64,000 bases of DNA from Bacillota bacterium (GTDB lineage: Bacteria > Bacillota > Clostridia > Lachnospirales > Lachnospiraceae), in the NCBI GenBank assembly GCA_023386315.1, contig JAEWJZ010000033.1, positions 1 through 64,000 on the forward strand, read 5' to 3'. Of the stretch, positions 28,768 to 38,569 are shown piece after piece. Position 1 is the stretch's first letter, and every line of letters begins with the position of its first letter. The position numbers and the translations under genes are program-made. The notes under the pieces are model-generated. The model ran no database searches, was not told the origin of the DNA, and saw nothing but the letters and a program-made list of their open reading frames with translations.

Positions 28768-31596
28768 ATGGCGAAACAGTATATTAAGATAAGAGGTGCC
28801 AATGAGCACAACCTAAAGAACGTGAGTCTGGACATCCCCAGGAATGAGCTGGTTGTATTAACCGGTCTCAGCGGTTCCGGGAAGTCTTCCCTGGCCTTTG
28901 ATACCATTTATGCTGAGGGTCAGAGGCGGTATATGGAGTCTCTTTCCTCCTATGCACGGCAGTTCCTTGGTCAGATGGAGAAGCCGGACGTGGAGAGCAT
29001 TGAAGGTCTGTCACCGGCCATTTCCATTGACCAGAAGTCGACCAACCGCAACCCTCGTTCCACAGTCGGTACCGTTACAGAAATTTATGATTATATGAGG
29101 CTTCTTTATGCCAGAATCGGTATCCCCCACTGTCCCAAGTGCGGAAGAGAGATCCGCAAACAGACCATTGACCAGATGGTGGATCAGATTATGGAGCTTC
29201 CGGAGCGGACCAAAATCCAGCTGCTGGCTCCGGTTGTCCGCGGACGGAAGGGAGAACACGCCAAGGTTCTGGAGAGTGCCCGTAAGAGTGGATACGTAAG
29301 AGTCCGGGTTGACGGCAGTCTCTATGAGCTTTCCGAAGAGATCAAGCTGGACAAGAACATCAAGCACAGCATCGATGTGGTTGTGGACCGTCTGGCGATC
29401 CGTGAGGGAATTGCAAAGCGCCTCACAGATTCCATTGAGACAGTGATGGAGCTGGCAGGCGGGCTGATGACCGTTGATGTCATTGACGGAGAGCCCATTC
29501 ATTTCAGCCAGAGCTTTTCCTGCCCGGACTGCGGAATCAGCATTGAGGAAGTGGAGCCAAGAAGCTTCTCCTTTAATAACCCCTTTGGCGCCTGTCCGGA
29601 CTGCTTCGGTCTGGGATACAAGATGGAGTTTGACGAGGACCTGATGATTCCTGATAAGAGCTTAAGTATCGATCAGGGAGCCATCACGGTAATGGGCTGG
29701 CAGTCCTGTACCGATAAGGGAAGCTATACCCGGGCTGTCTTAGATGCCCTTGCAAGAGAATATGATTTCAGTCTTGACACTCCCTTTGAGGACTACCCCC
29801 AGAAGGTTCATGACATTATTATTCATGGAACCAATGGAAAAGAGGTCAAGGTTTACTACAAGGGACAACGTGGAGAAGGAGTCTACGATGTAGCATTTGA
29901 AGGATTGGTCCAGAATGTTGCCAGGAGATACCGTGAGACCTATTCCGAATCCTCCAAGGCGGAATATGAGACATTTATGAGAATTACGCCCTGTCCTTCC
30001 TGCGGAGGCAAGAGATTAAAGAAGGAATCCCTGGCAGTGACAGTAGGGGATCAGAATATATATGACGCAACCAACATGTCCATCGTCCGTTTCCGTAATT
30101 TTATGGACGAGCTGCAGCTGACTGATATGCAGCATGCCATTGGAGACCAGATCTTAAAGGAGATCAGGGCGAGAATCTCGTTCCTTATTGATGTAGGTCT
30201 GGACTACCTGACACTGACACGCGCCACAGGAACCCTTTCTGGAGGTGAGGCCCAGAGAATCCGTCTGGCAACCCAGATCGGTTCCGGTCTGGTGGGAGTG
30301 GCGTATATTTTAGATGAGCCCAGTATCGGACTTCATCAAAGGGACAATGACAAGCTGTTAAAGACGCTTCTCCATCTGCGTGATCTGGGCAACAGTGTAA
30401 TCGTGGTAGAACACGACGAGGATACCATGATGGCGGCTGACTGCATCGTGGATATCGGTCCTGGAGCAGGCGAGCATGGCGGAAATGTAGTTGCAGTCGG
30501 CAATGCAAAGCAGATCATGAAGAATAAGGACTCCATTACCGGCGCTTATTTAAGCGGAAGAATTAAAATTCCCGTTCCTAAGGAGAGAAGACAGCCTACC
30601 GGCTATCTCACGGTAAAGGGAGCCAGAGAGAACAATTTAAAGGGTATTGATGTGACATTCCCTCTGGGAGTGATGACCTGCGTAACCGGTGTTTCCGGAT
30701 CCGGAAAGAGTTCTCTTGTCAATGAGATCCTTTATAAAGCGCTGGCAAAGAAGTTAAACCGTGCCAGAACTATTCCCGGAAAACATAAGGAGATTATAGG
30801 AACGGAACAGCTGGACAAGATTATCGCAATTGACCAGTCGCCGATCGGAAGAACCCCGCGGTCCAATCCCGCTACTTATACCGGTGTGTTTGATCTGATC
30901 CGTGATTTGTTTGCTTCCACGGCAGATTCCAAGGCAAAGGGGTATTCCAAGGGAAGATTCAGCTTTAACGTGAAGGGCGGACGATGCGAAGCCTGCAGCG
31001 GTGACGGTATTATCAAGATCGAGATGCATTTCCTTCCTGATGTGTATGTGCCCTGTGAGGTCTGCGGTGGCAAGCGGTATAACCGGGAGACGTTAGATGT
31101 GAAGTATAAGGGAAAGAGCATCTACGATGTTCTTAATATGACGGTAGAAGAAGCGCTGAAGTTTTTTGAGAATGTTCCTACGATTGCAAGGAAGATATCT
31201 ACGCTCAATGATGTGGGATTATCCTATATCCGGCTTGGACAGCCATCTACGGAGTTGTCAGGTGGTGAGGCACAGAGAATCAAGCTGGCTACGGAGCTGA
31301 GCAAGCGCGGAACCGGCAAGACTATTTATATACTGGACGAGCCGACGACGGGACTTCATTTTGCGGATGTTCATAAGTTGATTGAGATTTTGAGGAAGCT
31401 GTCTGAGGGCGGTAATACGGTAGTTGTTATCGAGCATAACTTAGATGTTATAAAGACAGCCGATTATCTCATTGATATCGGTCCGGAAGGCGGAGACAAG
31501 GGCGGAACAGTAATTGCTCAGGGAACGCCGGAAGAGGTTGTGAAGTGTCCGGAGTCTTATACCGGTTACTATGTGAAGAAGTATTTAGAGCAGTAG
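28768..31596 (+). CDS. uvrA: Excinuclease ABC subunit A
   Basis: UvrA is the damage-recognition ATPase of nucleotide excision repair and loads UvrB. The 942-residue protein starts [20 protein letters not shown] and has the first Walker [10 protein letters not shown]. Zinc ligands are seen in [18 protein letters not shown] and CPDCFG. The two ABC signatures are [12 protein letters not shown] and [12 protein letters not shown], and the second P-loop is GVSGSGKSS. The C-terminal zinc finger reads CEACSGDG with CEVCGGKR. The ATG has an AGGAGT a few bases upstream. It stands alone, without uvrB, and is under the LexA box. Confidence 0.98.
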   Translation: MAKQYIKIRGANEHNLKNVSLDIPRNELVVLTGLSGSGKSSLAFDTIYAEGQRRYMESLSSYARQFLGQMEKPDVESIEGLSPAISIDQKSTNRNPRSTVGTVTEIYDYMRLLYARIGIPHCPKCGREIRKQTIDQMVDQIMELPERTKIQLLAPVVRGRKGEHAKVLESARKSGYVRVRVDGSLYELSEEIKLDKNIKHSIDVVVDRLAIREGIAKRLTDSIETVMELAGGLMTVDVIDGEPIHFSQSFSCPDCGISIEEVEPRSFSFNNPFGACPDCFGLGYKMEFDEDLMIPDKSLSIDQGAITVMGWQSCTDKGSYTRAVLDALAREYDFSLDTPFEDYPQKVHDIIIHGTNGKEVKVYYKGQRGEGVYDVAFEGLVQNVARRYRETYSESSKAEYETFMRITPCPSCGGKRLKKESLAVTVGDQNIYDATNMSIVRFRNFMDELQLTDMQHAIGDQILKEIRARISFLIDVGLDYLTLTRATGTLSGGEAQRIRLATQIGSGLVGVAYILDEPSIGLHQRDNDKLLKTLLHLRDLGNSVIVVEHDEDTMMAADCIVDIGPGAGEHGGNVVAVGNAKQIMKNKDSITGAYLSGRIKIPVPKERRQPTGYLTVKGARENNLKGIDVTFPLGVMTCVTGVSGSGKSSLVNEILYKALAKKLNRARTIPGKHKEIIGTEQLDKIIAIDQSPIGRTPRSNPATYTGVFDLIRDLFASTADSKAKGYSKGRFSFNVKGGRCEACSGDGIIKIEMHFLPDVYVPCEVCGGKRYNRETLDVKYKGKSIYDVLNMTVEEALKFFENVPTIARKISTLNDVGLSYIRLGQPSTELSGGEAQRIKLATELSKRGTGKTIYILDEPTTGLHFADVHKLIEILRKLSEGGNTVVVIEHNLDVIKTADYLIDIGPEGGDKGGTVIAQGTPEEVVKCPESYTGYYVKKYLEQ

Positions 31597-31807
31597 TTGA
31601 AGATTTAGAAACGGAAGATCCCGGAGATTTTCCTGCCAGGATTCTCTTGTTGCCGCCTGTATGTAAAGATGCATATGCAGGGGGCAGCTGGGGAAAAGGG
31701 TATTTCCGGTATTTTCCGTTTTTTCTGTCTGATTGGTGAGAAAAAGAAGCTGACAGGAACCTTTGGTTGTAAGATTCGACATCTTTTTTTTGAAATTTAG
31801 AAAATGC
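31597..31807. other. uvrA-guaA gap with a possible terminator
   Basis: No convincing gene is seen in this gap; open frames here read into uvrA or lack start signals. GGAAAA (31692-31697) can pair with TTTTCC (31712-31717) followed by six T residues, a weak terminator for uvrA. Confidence 0.4.
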
Positions 31808-31836
31808 TTGTCAAGCCATAGGAAGTAGAATATAAT
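31808..31836 (+). promoter_or_regulatory. guaA promoter
   Basis: TTGTCA (31808-31813) and TATAAT (31831-31836) lie 17 nt apart. The leader to the GTG start is only about 40 nt, so there is no room for a guanine riboswitch. Confidence 0.8.
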
Positions 31837-31883
31837 GTTATCCAAAGTGCTATTTGTTGAAGCTTAAATTAGGAGGAATACCC

Positions 31884-33425
31884 GTGAAGAGAGAAATGAT
31901 TATCGTTCTGGATTTCGGCGGACAGTACAATCAGCTGATTGCCAGAAGAGTCAGAGAATGCAACGTTTACTGTGAGGTCCATCCCCACACACTGCCCCTG
32001 GACAAGATTAAAGAGATGAATCCCAAAGGAATCATTTTCACAGGCGGTCCAAACAGTGCTTACAAGGAAGAATCCCCTCGCTGTGAGAAAGAAATCTTTG
32101 AAATGGGAATCCCGATCCTGGGAATCTGCTATGGCTCCCAGTTAATGGCTCATATGCTTGGCGGCAAGGTTAACACAGCTCCTGTCAGCGAGTATGGCAA
32201 GACGGAAGTAACCACAGTAGCCGGCAGCAAAATATTAGAGAGTGTAAGTCCAAAGACCATCTGCTGGATGAGTCATACGGATTATATAGAGACAGCACCG
32301 GAAGGCTTTACTGTTACCGCTCATACCCCGGTATGCCCGGTTGCAGGAATGGAATGTGAGGAGAAGGGGCTTTACGCTGTTCAGTTCCACCCGGAGGTTA
32401 TGCACACACAGGACGGAATTAAGATGCTTTCCAACTTCGTTTACAATGTGTGTAAATGTACTGGTGACTGGAAGATGGATTCTTTCGTGGAGACTTCTAT
32501 TCAGTCCATTAAAGAGAAGGTTGGAGATGGAAAGGTTCTTTGTGCACTGTCAGGTGGTGTAGATTCTTCTGTGGCAGCGGTTATGCTGGCGAAGGCGGTT
32601 GGTAAACAGCTTACCTGCGTATTTGTTGATCACGGTCTGCTTCGTAAGAATGAAGGGGACGAGGTTGAGGCAGTATTTGGTCCGGCAGGTCCATATGATT
32701 TAAACTTTATCAGGGTAAATGCTCAGGAACGTTTCTATGAGAAACTGAATGGGGTGGAAGATCCGGAGACAAAGCGGAAAATCATTGGTGAAGAATTTAT
32801 CCGTGTTTTTGAAGATGAAGCGAAGAAGATTGGAAAAGTGGATTATTTTGTTCAGGGAACGATTTATCCGGATGTTATTGAATCAGGTCTTGGAAAGTCA
32901 GCAGTTATTAAGTCTCATCATAATGTAGGCGGACTTCCTGAGCATGTGGATTTTAAGGAGATCATTGAACCGCTTCGCCTTTTATTTAAGGACGAGGTCC
33001 GCAAAGCTGGTCTGGAGCTTGGAATTCCGGAATATCTGGTTTATCGTCAGCCATTCCCGGGTCCGGGGCTTGGTGTAAGGATTATTGGTGCAGTTACACC
33101 GGAAAAGGTGCGGATTGTACAGGAGGCAGATGCGATCTATAGGGAAGAGATTGCTAAGGCAGGCGTGGATAAGGGACTGGGACAGTACTTTGCTGCACTT
33201 ACTAATATGCGTTCGGTTGGATGCATGGGTGATGAGAGAACCTATGATTATGCAATTGCTTTGAGAGCAGTGCTTACTTCGGACTTTATGACTGCGGAAT
33301 CTGCAGAGCTTCCTTGGGAGGTTCTGGGGGTTGTGACAAGAAGGATTGTGAATGAAGTGAAGGGCGTTAACCGGGTGTTGTATGACTGTACGGGGAAACC
33401 GCCGGCTACGATTGAGTTTGAATAG
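31884..33425 (+). CDS. guaA: GMP synthase (glutamine-hydrolysing)
   Basis: GuaA aminates XMP to GMP. The start is GTG 31884 with AGGAGG 7 nt upstream, giving 513 residues; the frame to 31854 adds residues with no site. The glutamine amidotransferase domain has the nucleophile in [16 protein letters not shown] and the HPEV motif. The ATP pyrophosphatase domain has the PP-loop [12 protein letters not shown], and the dimerisation domain ends in the standard KPPATIEFE. The last three codons and the stop are inside the attachment core of the downstream mobile element. The element keeps the protein intact, because the rebuilt 3' end still reads Glu-Phe-Glu-stop. Confidence 0.98.
   Translation: MKREMIIVLDFGGQYNQLIARRVRECNVYCEVHPHTLPLDKIKEMNPKGIIFTGGPNSAYKEESPRCEKEIFEMGIPILGICYGSQLMAHMLGGKVNTAPVSEYGKTEVTTVAGSKILESVSPKTICWMSHTDYIETAPEGFTVTAHTPVCPVAGMECEEKGLYAVQFHPEVMHTQDGIKMLSNFVYNVCKCTGDWKMDSFVETSIQSIKEKVGDGKVLCALSGGVDSSVAAVMLAKAVGKQLTCVFVDHGLLRKNEGDEVEAVFGPAGPYDLNFIRVNAQERFYEKLNGVEDPETKRKIIGEEFIRVFEDEAKKIGKVDYFVQGTIYPDVIESGLGKSAVIKSHHNVGGLPEHVDFKEIIEPLRLLFKDEVRKAGLELGIPEYLVYRQPFPGPGLGVRIIGAVTPEKVRIVQEADAIYREEIAKAGVDKGLGQYFAALTNMRSVGCMGDERTYDYAIALRAVLTSDFMTAESAELPWEVLGVVTRRIVNEVKGVNRVLYDCTGKPPATIEFE
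33414..33424 (+). repeat. attL core in the guaA 3' end
   Basis: GAGTTTGAATA covers the last codons and the first two stop bases of guaA. It is repeated exactly at 53373-53383. Confidence 0.75.
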
Positions 33426-33430
33426 AGAAC

Positions 33431-33478
33431 AAAGCCCAAAGAATGGCGTATTTACGCGGTTCTGTGGGCTTTTCTTTG
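33431..33478 (+). terminator. Terminator after guaA on the element side
   Basis: AAAGCCCA (33431-33438) pairs with TGGGCTTT (33465-33472), with an inner GCGTA/TACGC stem and a T-rich tail. It lies between the core and the first arm-like repeats, so the element seems to bring its own terminator for guaA. Confidence 0.75.
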
Positions 33479-33483
33479 TTGTG

Positions 33484-33501
33484 TGATACCTTATTGATAC
33501 C
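33484..33501. repeat. Integrase arm-site candidates, left end
   Basis: TGATACC occurs twice, starting at 33484 and 33495 (11-bp period). The same pair with the same period is at the right end (53252 and 53263). Paired short repeats at both ends of an element near the core are typical of tyrosine integrase arm sites. Confidence 0.6.
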
Positions 33502-33508
33502 TAGATTA

Positions 33509-34855
33509 TTAAAGCTTGCTCATTTCATCAAATAAATTCGTTGCAGCCAAATCTATTGTATTAAAAGAATCAATGTTTTTTATGAGCGTATAACTTTTAG
33601 CAGTAGATATTTTTGAGAGTATTTTAAATCCATATTTTTTACCTTGTGTTGAATAAATTGTACCTAAGATATTAGAACTAGTCTTATACCAATACATTTC
33701 AATAGAATTTTTGAAATCAATGTTTTTGAATAAATTTGCAATTTTATAAAACTCATATTTTGTAATATTTTCTATATTCGATTGATTAGGTTTCAATAAT
33801 TGGTATGCAAAAACTTGGGTTGTCGAATTAAAAAAATGAACAGTATGCTTTGGTAATTTAGATTGAAATTGCCCATCTTCAATCCATATATCAAGAGCAT
33901 TTTCAAAATAACCTTTCGGGATAGGTTTTTTTGCATTTGGATTATGTAAAATTACTAAATCATTTCCCCATTGTTCGTGAAATGGTGCAGAATCTAAAGT
34001 ATAACCTAGCTCGCGGGGTAATGTGGCATATTTGTTATTATCTGCTGCAAATCCTTTCCTACCAATAATTTGAAGACTATTATAATAATCATTATACCAG
34101 CCCATTCTACGGAATTTAGCTATACTGGCCGAATTTTGAAAAATTATTGCACTAATATTTTCAATTTCCTTCCAGTCAGTGTTTGGGGCATAATAAAGGG
34201 CAGAAGGAATATCTTTTCCGTTAAATTTATGAATATGTACAGGCATTTCTGAAAAATATCCATCTTCGAATCCTATTTTTTTACCATAAAGTATTTCACA
34301 AAGAGAAGAGTAGGAATAGTTTAAAGACAATTCCTCAAAAAATCCAGACAATGCTATTACAAATGGCATATCTTTACAGTGATCATTTTCCCAATAACGT
34401 TTTTTTAATTTATTAAATATAGCTGAAGAAAATCGTATGGGAATCTCATTATGTAATTTTTCTTCATATTCTGAATCTGATTCAGGTTCATATGTCCCAT
34501 TTAATAATGATTCATTAATAGTTACACCACCAGTATTACTATGTTGTCCATTAGCAGTGGTGATTTCGACAGCTACAGAAATATTTCTTTTATTAACAAT
34601 AAAATCAGGATATTGGTGTGAACGATCAATTTTAAAATTACACTCTTTAAAATATTGATAAAAATATAGTTCTAATAAGCGTGCATTAAATCCGGTAGTT
34701 TGAAATTGTTCTATGAAATTTCCATCAATATCATTGTAATTAGCAAAAATTTCTTCTAAGGTCATCTTAACAGGTAAATAATCATTATTATCACGTATAG
34801 TTTTAAAAACTGTTGACAGCTTTTTTTCATCCACAAATTTATCAAATAATTGCAT
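33509..34855 (-). CDS. Unknown protein with PD-(D/E)XK nuclease-like region
   Basis: I do not recognise this 448-residue protein as a named family. Residues about 70-112 have the layout of a PD-(D/E)XK nuclease core: a helix with LLELYFYQYF, then YPDFIV, then a strand with VAVEIT. The last catalytic Lys is replaced by Thr in the simple reading, so activity is uncertain. The rest has no clear motif. Its ATG follows the stop of the XRE regulator directly (TAAATG), so the two are co-expressed from the regulator's promoter. A regulator plus a nuclease-like partner at the element edge suggests a defence or maintenance role, which is inference. Confidence 0.5.
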   Translation of the reverse strand: MQLFDKFVDEKKLSTVFKTIRDNNDYLPVKMTLEEIFANYNDIDGNFIEQFQTTGFNARLLELYFYQYFKECNFKIDRSHQYPDFIVNKRNISVAVEITTANGQHSNTGGVTINESLLNGTYEPESDSEYEEKLHNEIPIRFSSAIFNKLKKRYWENDHCKDMPFVIALSGFFEELSLNYSYSSLCEILYGKKIGFEDGYFSEMPVHIHKFNGKDIPSALYYAPNTDWKEIENISAIIFQNSASIAKFRRMGWYNDYYNSLQIIGRKGFAADNNKYATLPRELGYTLDSAPFHEQWGNDLVILHNPNAKKPIPKGYFENALDIWIEDGQFQSKLPKHTVHFFNSTTQVFAYQLLKPNQSNIENITKYEFYKIANLFKNIDFKNSIEMYWYKTSSNILGTIYSTQGKKYGFKILSKISTAKSYTLIKNIDSFNTIDLAATNLFDEMSKL

Positions 34856-35410
34856 TTAATTTCGCCATCCCTTCTTTGCTTCAAACTTCCCACAATCATC
34901 ACAAGTATCTGGCCAATTCAATTTCCATTCCAAATACTCACATTCTGTAATCTCTTTATTCGCAAGCTCCTGCTTCCTTATCATCCATTCCCGCATGAAT
35001 TCATCAACCAATCCATAATTAAACCACATACCAATTGGCGGTTCATCTGGCCAGTAATCATCATTGTCATCATATTGGGCTACCGCCTTTGTGGTGGCTT
35101 TTTCTTTTTTATTACTACGGATAAGAGAGAAGAGATTGATTGCGCCACGGTTGTCTTCGTCCAGCCAGAAGAAAGTCTGCATAATATCTTCTGCGCTTCC
35201 TGGAACTTCGCTGACAAAGTTCAGGGGATTGATATCCATAGCCTTTGCCATATCTATAAGCATGTCTTTTTGAGGAACTCTGTAATCGCATTCGTATTGT
35301 GCGATACGATTTGCAGCTCCTTTTTCTTCTAAACCAACAGCAACTCCAAGTTCCTGCTGGGTCATTTTTCTGAGTTTACGTACAAATTTTATTTTTTTAC
35401 CAATGGTCAT
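34856..35410 (-). CDS. XRE-family helix-turn-helix regulator
   Basis: This 184-residue protein has an N-terminal HTH (residues about 5-62: KFVRKLRKMTQQELGVAVGL then AANRIAQYECDYRVPQKD), as in phage-type repressors. The C-terminal part has a DNRGAINLFSLIRSNKKEKA stretch and a CDDCG pair that might bind metal. AAAGGAGG precedes the ATG. It faces a divergent promoter region with three TTCGC-N6-GCGAA palindromes, its probable operators, so it likely controls itself and the rightward integrase-side transcript. It is co-transcribed with the nuclease-like gene. Confidence 0.85.
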   Translation of the reverse strand: MTIGKKIKFVRKLRKMTQQELGVAVGLEEKGAANRIAQYECDYRVPQKDMLIDMAKAMDINPLNFVSEVPGSAEDIMQTFFWLDEDNRGAINLFSLIRSNKKEKATTKAVAQYDDNDDYWPDEPPIGMWFNYGLVDEFMREWMIRKQELANKEITECEYLEWKLNWPDTCDDCGKFEAKKGWRN

Positions 35411-35461
35411 AGTCTGCCTCCTTTACTGGAAATTAAATAAAAATGAAACCTTATAGGACTT

Positions 35462-35490
35462 ATTATATCTGATAAATGAGATACAGTAAA
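35462..35490 (-). promoter_or_regulatory. Leftward promoter of the XRE regulator
   Basis: On the minus strand TTTACT (35485-35490) and TATAAT (35462-35467) have a 17-nt spacer. The first operator (35499-35514) lies just upstream of its -35 element. Confidence 0.65.
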
Positions 35491-35498
35491 TAAAAATA

Positions 35499-35514
35499 TT
35501 CGCCTAGAGGCGAA
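35499..35514. promoter_or_regulatory. Operator 1, TTCGC-N6-GCGAA
   Basis: This 16-bp palindrome TTCGCCTAGAGGCGAA lies between the two divergent promoters. It shares its outer five bases on each side with operators 2 and 3 and with the site at 53349. Confidence 0.75.
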
Positions 35515-35521
35515 AATGATA

Positions 35522-35550
35522 TTGACATTCGCTATGAGGCGAATTATAAT
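35522..35550 (+). promoter_or_regulatory. Rightward promoter with operator 2 as its spacer
   Basis: A perfect TTGACA (35522-35527) and TATAAT (35545-35550) are separated by 17 nt. Operator 2, TTCGCTATGAGGCGAA (35528-35543), fills that spacer. Bound repressor would directly exclude RNA polymerase. It should drive the AlpA-like, integrase and downstream genes. Confidence 0.88.
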
Positions 35551-35568
35551 GGGTATCACAATAGGACA

Positions 35569-35584
35569 TTCGCTATGAAGCGAA
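35569..35584. promoter_or_regulatory. Operator 3, TTCGC-N6-GCGAA
   Basis: TTCGCTATGAAGCGAA lies just after the expected rightward transcript start (near 35557) and is one base different from operator 2. A half-site TTCGC follows at 35626. Confidence 0.75.
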
Positions 35585-35613
35585 CACTAATACAACTGAA
35601 TGAGCGGTACCAT

Positions 35614-35733
35614 ATGTTAACAGACATTCGCCAAGACCTTCTGATAAGGAAGCGAGCGATGATGACACTCCCAGAACTGGCGGGAATATCTCACACAAGA
35701 GCAGGCCCGGGGCGAATAGCCGAGGTTGATTGA
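35614..35733 (+). CDS. Possible 39-residue small protein
   Basis: An ATG frame in the rightward leader reads a basic 39-residue peptide containing LLIRKRAMMTLPELAGI, which resembles a shortened HTH. The ribosome binding site is weak (GAGCGG), so it may be a remnant or chance frame. The rest of the stretch to 35902 holds small hairpins such as TTTTCCT-AAC-AGGAAAA but no other gene. Confidence 0.25.
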   Translation: MLTDIRQDLLIRKRAMMTLPELAGISHTRAGPGRIAEVD

Positions 35734-35902
35734 AACATCAACAGCATATGAATACACAGAACGCCAACGATTTTCCTAACAGGAAAACCGTAGTTATAGC
35801 ACCTGATCTTGCTGCAATAGTCCAAACAAAAGTTGAGCGGCCGGGGTGGTTCCCCAGGTCTCTAGTTAGATTTTGAAATTTTTATACAAAGGAGGTGGAC
35901 GG

Positions 35903-36091
35903 ATGGAAGGAGCAATTTATATTACAGCAGCTGAGATGGCAGAAATGCTTGGCATTTCAAAACCGTATGCGTATAAACTCATCAAACAGATGAATGAAGA
36001 GCTTGATGCAAAAGGATTTATTACCATTCCTGGCAAAGTAGCAACTAAGTATTTTGAAGAGAAGTTTTACGGAGTAAGAGTAACAGCGTAA
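35903..36091 (+). CDS. AlpA/excisionase-like small DNA-binding protein
   Basis: The 62-residue protein has a MerR-like winged HTH start, IYITAAEMAEMLGISKPYAYKLIKQMN, then a short wing ending in a C-terminal helix. Such proteins directly before an integrase usually act as excisionases or as activators of integrase genes. ATG 35903 has GGAGGT 6 nt upstream; the longer frame to 35873 lacks a site. It ends 15 nt before the integrase. Excision control is inferred from size and place. Confidence 0.75.
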   Translation: MEGAIYITAAEMAEMLGISKPYAYKLIKQMNEELDAKGFITIPGKVATKYFEEKFYGVRVTA

Positions 36092-36106
36092 CGAAAGGAG
36101 AAATTG

Positions 36107-37201
36107 ATGGCAGCATATAAAGACGAGGAGCGAGGCACATGGTATGTCTCGTTCCATTATTATGACTGGACTGGCAAGAATAAGCGCAAATTGAAGCGTG
36201 GTTTCAAGACCAGAAGAGAAGCATTAGAGTGGGAGCAGCATTTTCGTATGAAAGAAGAAGCTAATTTGGAAATGACTTTTGATGACTTTGTTGAAGCCTA
36301 TACAAGAGATATGAAACCCAAATTAAAGGAAAATACTTGGAATACGAAAGAAGCGGTTATTAATAGTAAGATCCTTCCTTACTTTAAGGATAAGAAAATG
36401 AAGGACATCAAACCGACAGATATTATTCAGTGGCAGAATCAGATGATTAAGCTTAAGAATCCGCAGGGAGCATTATTTAAACCAACTTATCTAAAAACCA
36501 TTCAATCGGAATTAAGTGCATTATTTAATCATGCAGTACGATTTTATGAATTGAAAGAAAATCCTGTAGTGAAGGCGGGGCCATTGGGAAAAGGGAAAGC
36601 AGACGAAATGCTCTTTTGGACAAAAGAAGAGTATTTGAAATTTATCGAGCAGGTTAAGGACAAGCCAGTTTCCTATTATGCATTTCAAATTCTCTATTGG
36701 TGCGGTCTACGAATGGGAGAATTACTGGCACTAACACCAGCAGATATCGATATCCCGAAGAGCATGATTCATATTACAAAATCTTATCAGCGAATCAGGG
36801 GGAAGGATGTTATTACAGATCCAAAGACTCCGAAGAGCAAACGAGATGTAGTGATTCCTGATTTTTTACGTGATGAATTGCAGGATTATATGAGTCGATT
36901 ATATGGAATTACCAAGAAAGATAGGTTATTTCATATTACAAAAACATATTTGCATCATGAAATGGATCGTGGGGCTAAGAAAGCAGGAGTGCAGAGAATC
37001 AGAATCCATGACCTGCGCCACAGCCATGTATCCCTTCTAATCAACATGGGATTTACAGCGGTAGCCATTGGTTCCAGGGTTGGTCATGAAAGTTCGGATA
37101 TTACTTTTCGCTATGCGCATATGTTTCCAAGTGAGCAGAAGCAGATGGCAACCATGTTGAATGATGCATTTGTGATTACAGATAAGGATGGTGATGAATA
37201 A
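36107..37201 (+). CDS. int: Tyrosine recombinase integrase
   Basis: This 364-residue protein should integrate and excise the element at guaA. It has an N-terminal AP2-like arm-binding domain (residues about 1-55, DEERGTWYVSFHYYDWTGK), a SAM-like core-binding domain and the catalytic domain. Visible catalytic residues are Arg202 (GLRMGEL), His301 and Arg304 (HDLRHSH), His327 (VGHESSD) and Tyr336 (RYAHMF). ATG 36107 has AAAGGAG upstream; the TTG at 36104 is less likely. Its stop overlaps the next start by one base, so expression is linked with the mobilization-type genes. Unlike many elements the integrase points away from the near end. Confidence 0.95.
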   Translation: MAAYKDEERGTWYVSFHYYDWTGKNKRKLKRGFKTRREALEWEQHFRMKEEANLEMTFDDFVEAYTRDMKPKLKENTWNTKEAVINSKILPYFKDKKMKDIKPTDIIQWQNQMIKLKNPQGALFKPTYLKTIQSELSALFNHAVRFYELKENPVVKAGPLGKGKADEMLFWTKEEYLKFIEQVKDKPVSYYAFQILYWCGLRMGELLALTPADIDIPKSMIHITKSYQRIRGKDVITDPKTPKSKRDVVIPDFLRDELQDYMSRLYGITKKDRLFHITKTYLHHEMDRGAKKAGVQRIRIHDLRHSHVSLLINMGFTAVAIGSRVGHESSDITFRYAHMFPSEQKQMATMLNDAFVITDKDGDE

Positions 37202-37596
37202 TGCCAGGAGTTCATAAGAATCCAACGATCAGTTTTCGTATCTCTGATTACGAGAGAAGAGAAATTGAAGCAAAGATTAAGGCAAGTGGAATGTTGAAAA
37301 AAGATTATTTTGTTCGTTCCTGTATTTATAATCGTGTCTGTGTTGTTGGAAAGAAAGAGACTGTATATGTACTGGTGGAGGAATTGCAGAAATTGCAACA
37401 AAATCTTCATCAGCTGCATGAGCAGATAATGTCGGAGAATATTCAGATAACCAGTGAAGAAATACAGGAATTACAGCTGGACTACGAATATATGTTAAAA
37501 GCTATTCTGTGGATGCTGGAAGGCGCACGTTATTTGTGGAAAGGAAAAAGTACAGACGGAAAGGTGGGGGATAATTGTGGAGGAAACAAAAGTTGA
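37201..37596 (+). CDS. MobC-like ribbon-helix-helix protein
   Basis: The 131-residue protein has a start that fits a ribbon-helix-helix DNA-binding domain (NPTISFRISDYERREIEAKI), followed by KKDYFVRSCIYN and a Gln/Leu-rich coiled helix. It resembles MobC-type relaxosome accessory proteins, but another MobC-like protein lies next to the relaxase, so this one may serve replication or integration. It is coupled to the integrase by a TAATG overlap and overlaps the RepA-like gene by 20 nt. Confidence 0.6.
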   Translation: MPGVHKNPTISFRISDYERREIEAKIKASGMLKKDYFVRSCIYNRVCVVGKKETVYVLVEELQKLQQNLHQLHEQIMSENIQITSEEIQELQLDYEYMLKAILWMLEGARYLWKGKSTDGKVGDNCGGNKS

Positions 37597-38563
37597 ACTA
37601 AAGATGATTAATATGGCAGATGTTCAGGCGAGTTCCATTGATTGGCTTTGGTATCCGTTTATTCCATATGGAAAACTTACCATCATTCAGGGTGATCCTG
37701 GAGATGGTAAAAGTACTTTGGTATTGAACATAGCAGCAAGGTTATCAAAGGGAGAAGGTCTTGATGATGAAATGAAGCCTGCGGAGCCAATAAATGTAAT
37801 TTACCAAACGGCAGAGGACGGTTTGGCTGACACGGTGAAGCCTAGACTGGAACTTGCAGGAGCTGATTGTAGTCGAATTTCTATTATAGATGAAAGTGAA
37901 AAATCAGTATCTATGGTAGATGAGCGATTAGAGGAAGCAATAATGAAGCAACAAGCAAAACTGCTTATTCTAGATCCAATTCAAGCATACCTTGGTGGTG
38001 GCACAGATATGAACCGTGCAAATGAAGCTCGTGATATGACCAAAAAGCTTGGAGCATTAGCGGAGAAAACGGGGTGTGCCATTGTTCTTATCGGTCATAT
38101 GAACAAAGGTGGTGGAGCAAAAGCAGCATATCGTGGTATGGGTTCCATAGACTTCTTTGCAGTTGCAAGAAGTGTGATTCTAGTTGGGCGAATCGAAGGG
38201 CAGGAACATATGAGGGCAGTGATTCAGATTAAGAATAACTTAGCTGCCTTTGGACATGCCAAAGCATTTGCTCTTGAGGAAGAAGGTTTTTGCTGGATAG
38301 GTGATTATGATATTACAGCAGATGAAGTTCTTGGTGGTATAGTTCCAAAAGTAAATAAATTGGAGCAGGCAAAGCTGTTATTGAAAGATTTGAGCGCAGA
38401 CAAAATAATGATGCCAAGTAGTGAGATTATGGATATTGCCTCGGGTGAAGGAATTTCCAAGAGGACTTTGGAAAGTGCCAAGAAGGAATTGGGAATTAAA
38501 GCAAAGCGAGTCAACAATATCTGGTACTGGGATTTGAAGCAAGATGATACGAATGAGATTTGA
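37577..38563 (+). CDS. RepA-like RecA-fold ATPase
   Basis: The 328-residue protein is a RecA-fold ATPase of the type found as plasmid RepA helicases and in integrative elements. It has Walker A GDPGDGKST at about residue 46, Walker B LLILDPIQAYLGGGTD at about 134 and a VLIGHMNKGGG block near 170. The C-terminal region looks like a winged helix (SGEGISKRTLESAKKELG). The GTG start has AAGGTGGGGG upstream. A role in replicating the excised circle is inferred; it could equally work in another DNA step. Confidence 0.75.
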   Translation: MEETKVELKMINMADVQASSIDWLWYPFIPYGKLTIIQGDPGDGKSTLVLNIAARLSKGEGLDDEMKPAEPINVIYQTAEDGLADTVKPRLELAGADCSRISIIDESEKSVSMVDERLEEAIMKQQAKLLILDPIQAYLGGGTDMNRANEARDMTKKLGALAEKTGCAIVLIGHMNKGGGAKAAYRGMGSIDFFAVARSVILVGRIEGQEHMRAVIQIKNNLAAFGHAKAFALEEEGFCWIGDYDITADEVLGGIVPKVNKLEQAKLLLKDLSADKIMMPSSEIMDIASGEGISKRTLESAKKELGIKAKRVNNIWYWDLKQDDTNEI

Positions 38564-38569
38564 TAGTAA

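Noticed and set aside
31545..31845. Small open frames between uvrA and guaA on both strands
   Set aside because: They overlap uvrA or lack ribosome binding sites and have no protein-like composition.
35499..35584. CRISPR-like repeats
   Set aside because: Only three short palindromes with irregular spacing at a promoter, best explained as operators. No CRISPR array was seen anywhere in the window.
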